Source: Owenia fusiformis (lineage: Eukaryota > Annelida > Polychaeta > Sabellida > Oweniidae). Taken from it: a DNA stretch of 64,000 nt. Both the position numbers and the translations under genes were made by a program. Positions 62,101 through 64,000 of the stretch are shown piece by piece (within the stretch, counting starts at the first letter, position 1; each line of letters begins with the position of its first letter). Below the pieces are notes generated by a model, which ran no database searches, was not told the DNA's origin, and saw only the letters and a list, made by a program, of their open reading frames with translations. The stretch covers positions 32,604,166-32,668,165 of the forward strand of contig CAIIXF020000011.1 in the NCBI GenBank assembly GCA_903813345.2, written 5' to 3'.

Positions 62101-63939
62101 ACTTGATTTTGAACATTAAAGAGAATCGAAATATAATGCTGAGACAACAATACACTGTATGGCACACAAAATGGTTACAACAAACCTCAATGACACAGAC
62201 ACAATACTTCATCATCATCTTATATATAACATTATAGTGCAGTTAGAACTTCTAACTACTGGGATTCTATATACTTAAATATGTGCAAACAAACACATTG
62301 TGCAAGGTCTACAGTATACTATCTAGTGATCATTTGTATTTATATGCGACAAACATGAAAAAAAGTTTCGTCGTGTTCAGACACACCTAGTTACACTAAT
62401 TGTAGTGTCGCAGAATAACGGTACAATCAATAAGTGTGACAATTAAATGTAAGATCGAGGAAAACAATCATTCGATACACTATATCATAATCGCGGCTAG
62501 TGCTACCCATATAAAAAAGTTCAGCTATCCACAAACATTGAAAGCAAACATTATACTCTACCATGCATTATATGTATAATATGCCAAAAGCAAAAGTATA
62601 GTGTGCATGTAATTTGATTTGATTAAATGTCTTTCTATGCAAAACAGCAATAGTTGATGGGAAAGAGACAATAATAACCGAAACACCATAATAAGACACA
62701 ACACAGGTGAAGAACTTTAAGAGAATAGATAATTCAATTTAGAGCGTAGATTCTCCGCCGCAAGTTTTAAGCAATCGGTAGTTCCCCTTTTGGATTACTT
62801 ATCAAAACCTATTTTGTTTGACGATTTAAGAATAATCAAATTTGTGATAAATTTCCAAACTACTGGAATTAAAAAAATCAAGATTCAAACATTCAGGTTT
62901 TGTTATGCCATATCCAGTGAAAATTACCGGTTGCCAAATTTATGGAGGGGAGTGTAATATCCAATCATGCAAAGCAGCCAATCCATACAGCTTTGAACCA
63001 TACGACATTAACAGTATGACAATCATAGATACCAGGGCAGGAGCAGTTTCACTACCTTGAAAAATGTCAAAGTGGCGCCCCCTGCGACTGACCCATATTT
63101 TATTTCGTTCTGCTTGGCTAAATCATCAGCATTTTCTATAGGAGACTGCATTCTTTCCACGGTCAAGAATGCAGCTAGGTTAGCAGTATATGATGATATC
63201 ATGATTAGCGTGAAAAACCACCATATACCACTGACTAACCTCGTTGATATAGCACGAGGGCCAAACTCGGAACCTAAAAATAGTTAGCATGTGTTAGTCG
63301 AGATTAATTAATTATTAATGTTGTGCGAGAGTAACGTGAATGATTGTTAGAATGATGATGGGTGGCTAGGCGGGCTAGGCATCACTCTACATAATACCTT
63401 GAAGAAAGAACGCGTTGATCCACCACGCGTGCTTCCGTAACTAATATCAGTCTGTGAAGCTAGATCCACTACATTCTTTATGGGCACGACCATCCTTTGG
63501 ACAGTGAGGAAGGCCGCGAGGTTAGCGGTGTAAGATGAGATTATGATTAGGGTGAAAAACCACCAGATGGCGCTTATAAGACGTGTAGAGTTTGCCTTGG
63601 GAGCCACTTCACAACCTGTAATCATGTTTGAAAGAAATAGTCCACTATTAAAATACTATGATTGTGTTAACAGAATAGGTCACCTCCAAACTAAGGTATT
63701 ATCACACTTTGGACAGTGTACCTTAAAAAATGAAACCGTTGATCCCCCTTCTGATGTGCCATATTTTATATCTGTTTGTCTTGAGAGATCGTCTGCACTT
63801 TCAATGGTTGGTACCATCTTTTCTACTGTCAAAAAAGCTGCCAAGTTTGCCGTGTAAGATGAAATCATGATAAGGGTAAAAAACCACCAACATACTCCAA
63901 CTATTCTGGTTGATGTTGCTGCTGGCATAACTTCACATC
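59144..63939 (-). CDS. GRIK2: Kainate-type ionotropic glutamate receptor, 3' half with triplicated M3 exon (5' part outside the window)
   Basis: This is a ligand-gated cation channel subunit of the GluK1-3 group; the symbol is the nearest vertebrate relative. Exons in coding order: one of 63722-63939, 63398-63615 or 63056-63273 (M3 and early S2), then 61478-61703 (S2: [50 protein letters not shown]), 60911-61179 ([28 protein letters not shown] and M4 [20 protein letters not shown]), an optional 60526-60546, and 59144-59356 (tail: [22 protein letters not shown], stop TAG). The tail start matches the kainate-receptor SFCSAMVEELRMSLKC. The N-terminal domain, S1, M1 and the pore loop with the Q/R site lie beyond the right edge. 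Confidence 0.93.
60058..60330. mobile_element. Inverted-repeat element in a receptor intron
   Basis: GGCTGCCGGATTAACCTACT (60101-) is opposed by AGTAGATTAATCCGGTGGCC, and TCCGCGAATGCAA by TTGCAGTCGCGAATA. GGGTCTATAG and CGATAGACCCC lie further out on each side. The symmetry suggests a small non-autonomous element; its ends are uncertain. Confidence 0.4.
60526..60546 (-). CDS. Candidate 21-nt microexon of the glutamate receptor (AWGYKQK)
   Basis: On the minus strand, AATAACAG precedes and GTAATG follows a 21-nt segment encoding AWGYKQK. The flanking exons both meet in phase 0, so inclusion or skipping keeps the frame. It would insert seven residues in the cytoplasmic tail right after M4. There is no transcript evidence. 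Confidence 0.4.
61860..61985. repeat. 43-bp repeat, about three copies, in a receptor intron
   Basis: AATCATAATTTGGACTTTAC followed by CAAAATAATGGTATATTGATG repeats nearly exactly. Confidence 0.75.
63056..63273 (-). CDS. Alternative M3 exon A of the glutamate receptor (downstream copy)
   Basis: A 218-bp exon, entered in phase 1 and left in phase 0. It encodes [20 protein letters not shown], the gating helix motif [29 protein letters not shown] and GGATLTFFK. This is the copy most like vertebrate kainate receptors, which have Ala before the glutamate-binding Thr. Confidence 0.9.
63398..63615 (-). CDS. Alternative M3 exon B of the glutamate receptor (middle copy)
   Basis: A 218-bp exon with the same phases. 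It encodes [48 protein letters not shown] and GGSTRSFFK. The frame is intact and the splice sites are good. It differs from copy A in the M2-M3 linker, the M3-S2 linker and by Ser before the binding Thr. Confidence 0.88.
63722..63939 (-). CDS. Alternative M3 exon C of the glutamate receptor (upstream copy)
   Basis: A 218-bp exon with the same phases. It encodes [49 protein letters not shown] and GGSTVSFFK. The acceptor TTTCAG and donor GTACAC are present. Sequence upstream to the window edge shows no further exon. Confidence 0.88.
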
Positions 63940-64000
63940 CTGAAAGCAGTATATTTGAAGCAAGCATGTTAATGGAAGACGAAGCATTATGCCGCAGGCC

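Noticed and set aside
63056..63939. Three separate tandem receptor genes or pseudogenes instead of alternative exons
   Set aside because: Introns of 124 and 106 bp leave no room for other receptor exons, all copies are intact, and only one set of downstream exons (S2, M4, tail) exists.
1..64000. tRNA, rRNA or snRNA genes
   Set aside because: No cloverleaf with internal A and B boxes and no rRNA-like block was recognised by reading; a covariance-model scan would be needed to exclude degenerate copies.

Overview
The window is nuclear DNA from an invertebrate animal. Genes are split by many short GT-AG introns, and the proteins belong to animal families: INCENP, UFL1, a kainate-type glutamate receptor, and a secreted or membrane protein built of TSP1, C-type lectin, PAN/apple and chitin-binding-like modules. 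The DNA is AT-rich and full of tandem repeats, fold-back elements and a young Ty3/Gypsy retrotransposon. A marine invertebrate, either lophotrochozoan or non-vertebrate deuterostome, would fit, but nothing here fixes the phylum. Exon boundaries were read by eye from splice signals, phase continuity and protein similarity, without transcript support.

Layout. 1-1061: right part of a hAT-like element cut by the window edge. 1181-5666 (+): the last ten exons of INCENP, coding for the charged coiled coil and the Aurora B-binding IN-box. 5667-8315: INCENP 3' flank and degenerate repeats. 8316-36723 (+): an eleven-exon gene for a large extracellular mosaic protein (signal peptide, PLAT-like, TSP1, unknown module, C-type lectin, PAN/apple, peritrophin-like, mucin repeat, transmembrane segment). 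Its 18-kb third intron holds a 2.5-kb, 55-bp satellite and a complete antisense Gypsy element (14429-25361) with near-identical LTRs and an intact 2302-codon Gag-Pol frame. Later introns hold further minisatellites, a Tc1/mariner-like element and an 850-bp palindromic transposon.

38502-47522 (-): a thirteen-exon gene for a coiled-coil protein of about 559 residues that I do not recognise. Two of its exon-intron junctions have become minisatellites: eight copies of the exon 8 acceptor junction and 28 copies of the exon 9 donor junction. It shares a roughly 67-bp divergent promoter with UFL1 (+, 47590-55841), which is complete in 17 exons and 780 codons.

59144 to the right edge (-): the 3' half of a kainate-type ionotropic glutamate receptor. 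The exon coding for the gating helix M3 and the start of the S2 ligand-binding half is present three times in tandem. All three copies are 218 bp, have the same phase, and are separated by introns of only 124 and 106 bp, which points to mutually exclusive alternative exons. A candidate 21-nt microexon lies between the M4 and tail exons.

The genes belong to unrelated pathways: chromosome passenger complex, extracellular matrix or immunity, UFMylation, and neurotransmission. The most notable material is the triplicated receptor exon, the splice-site minisatellites and the domain mosaic.
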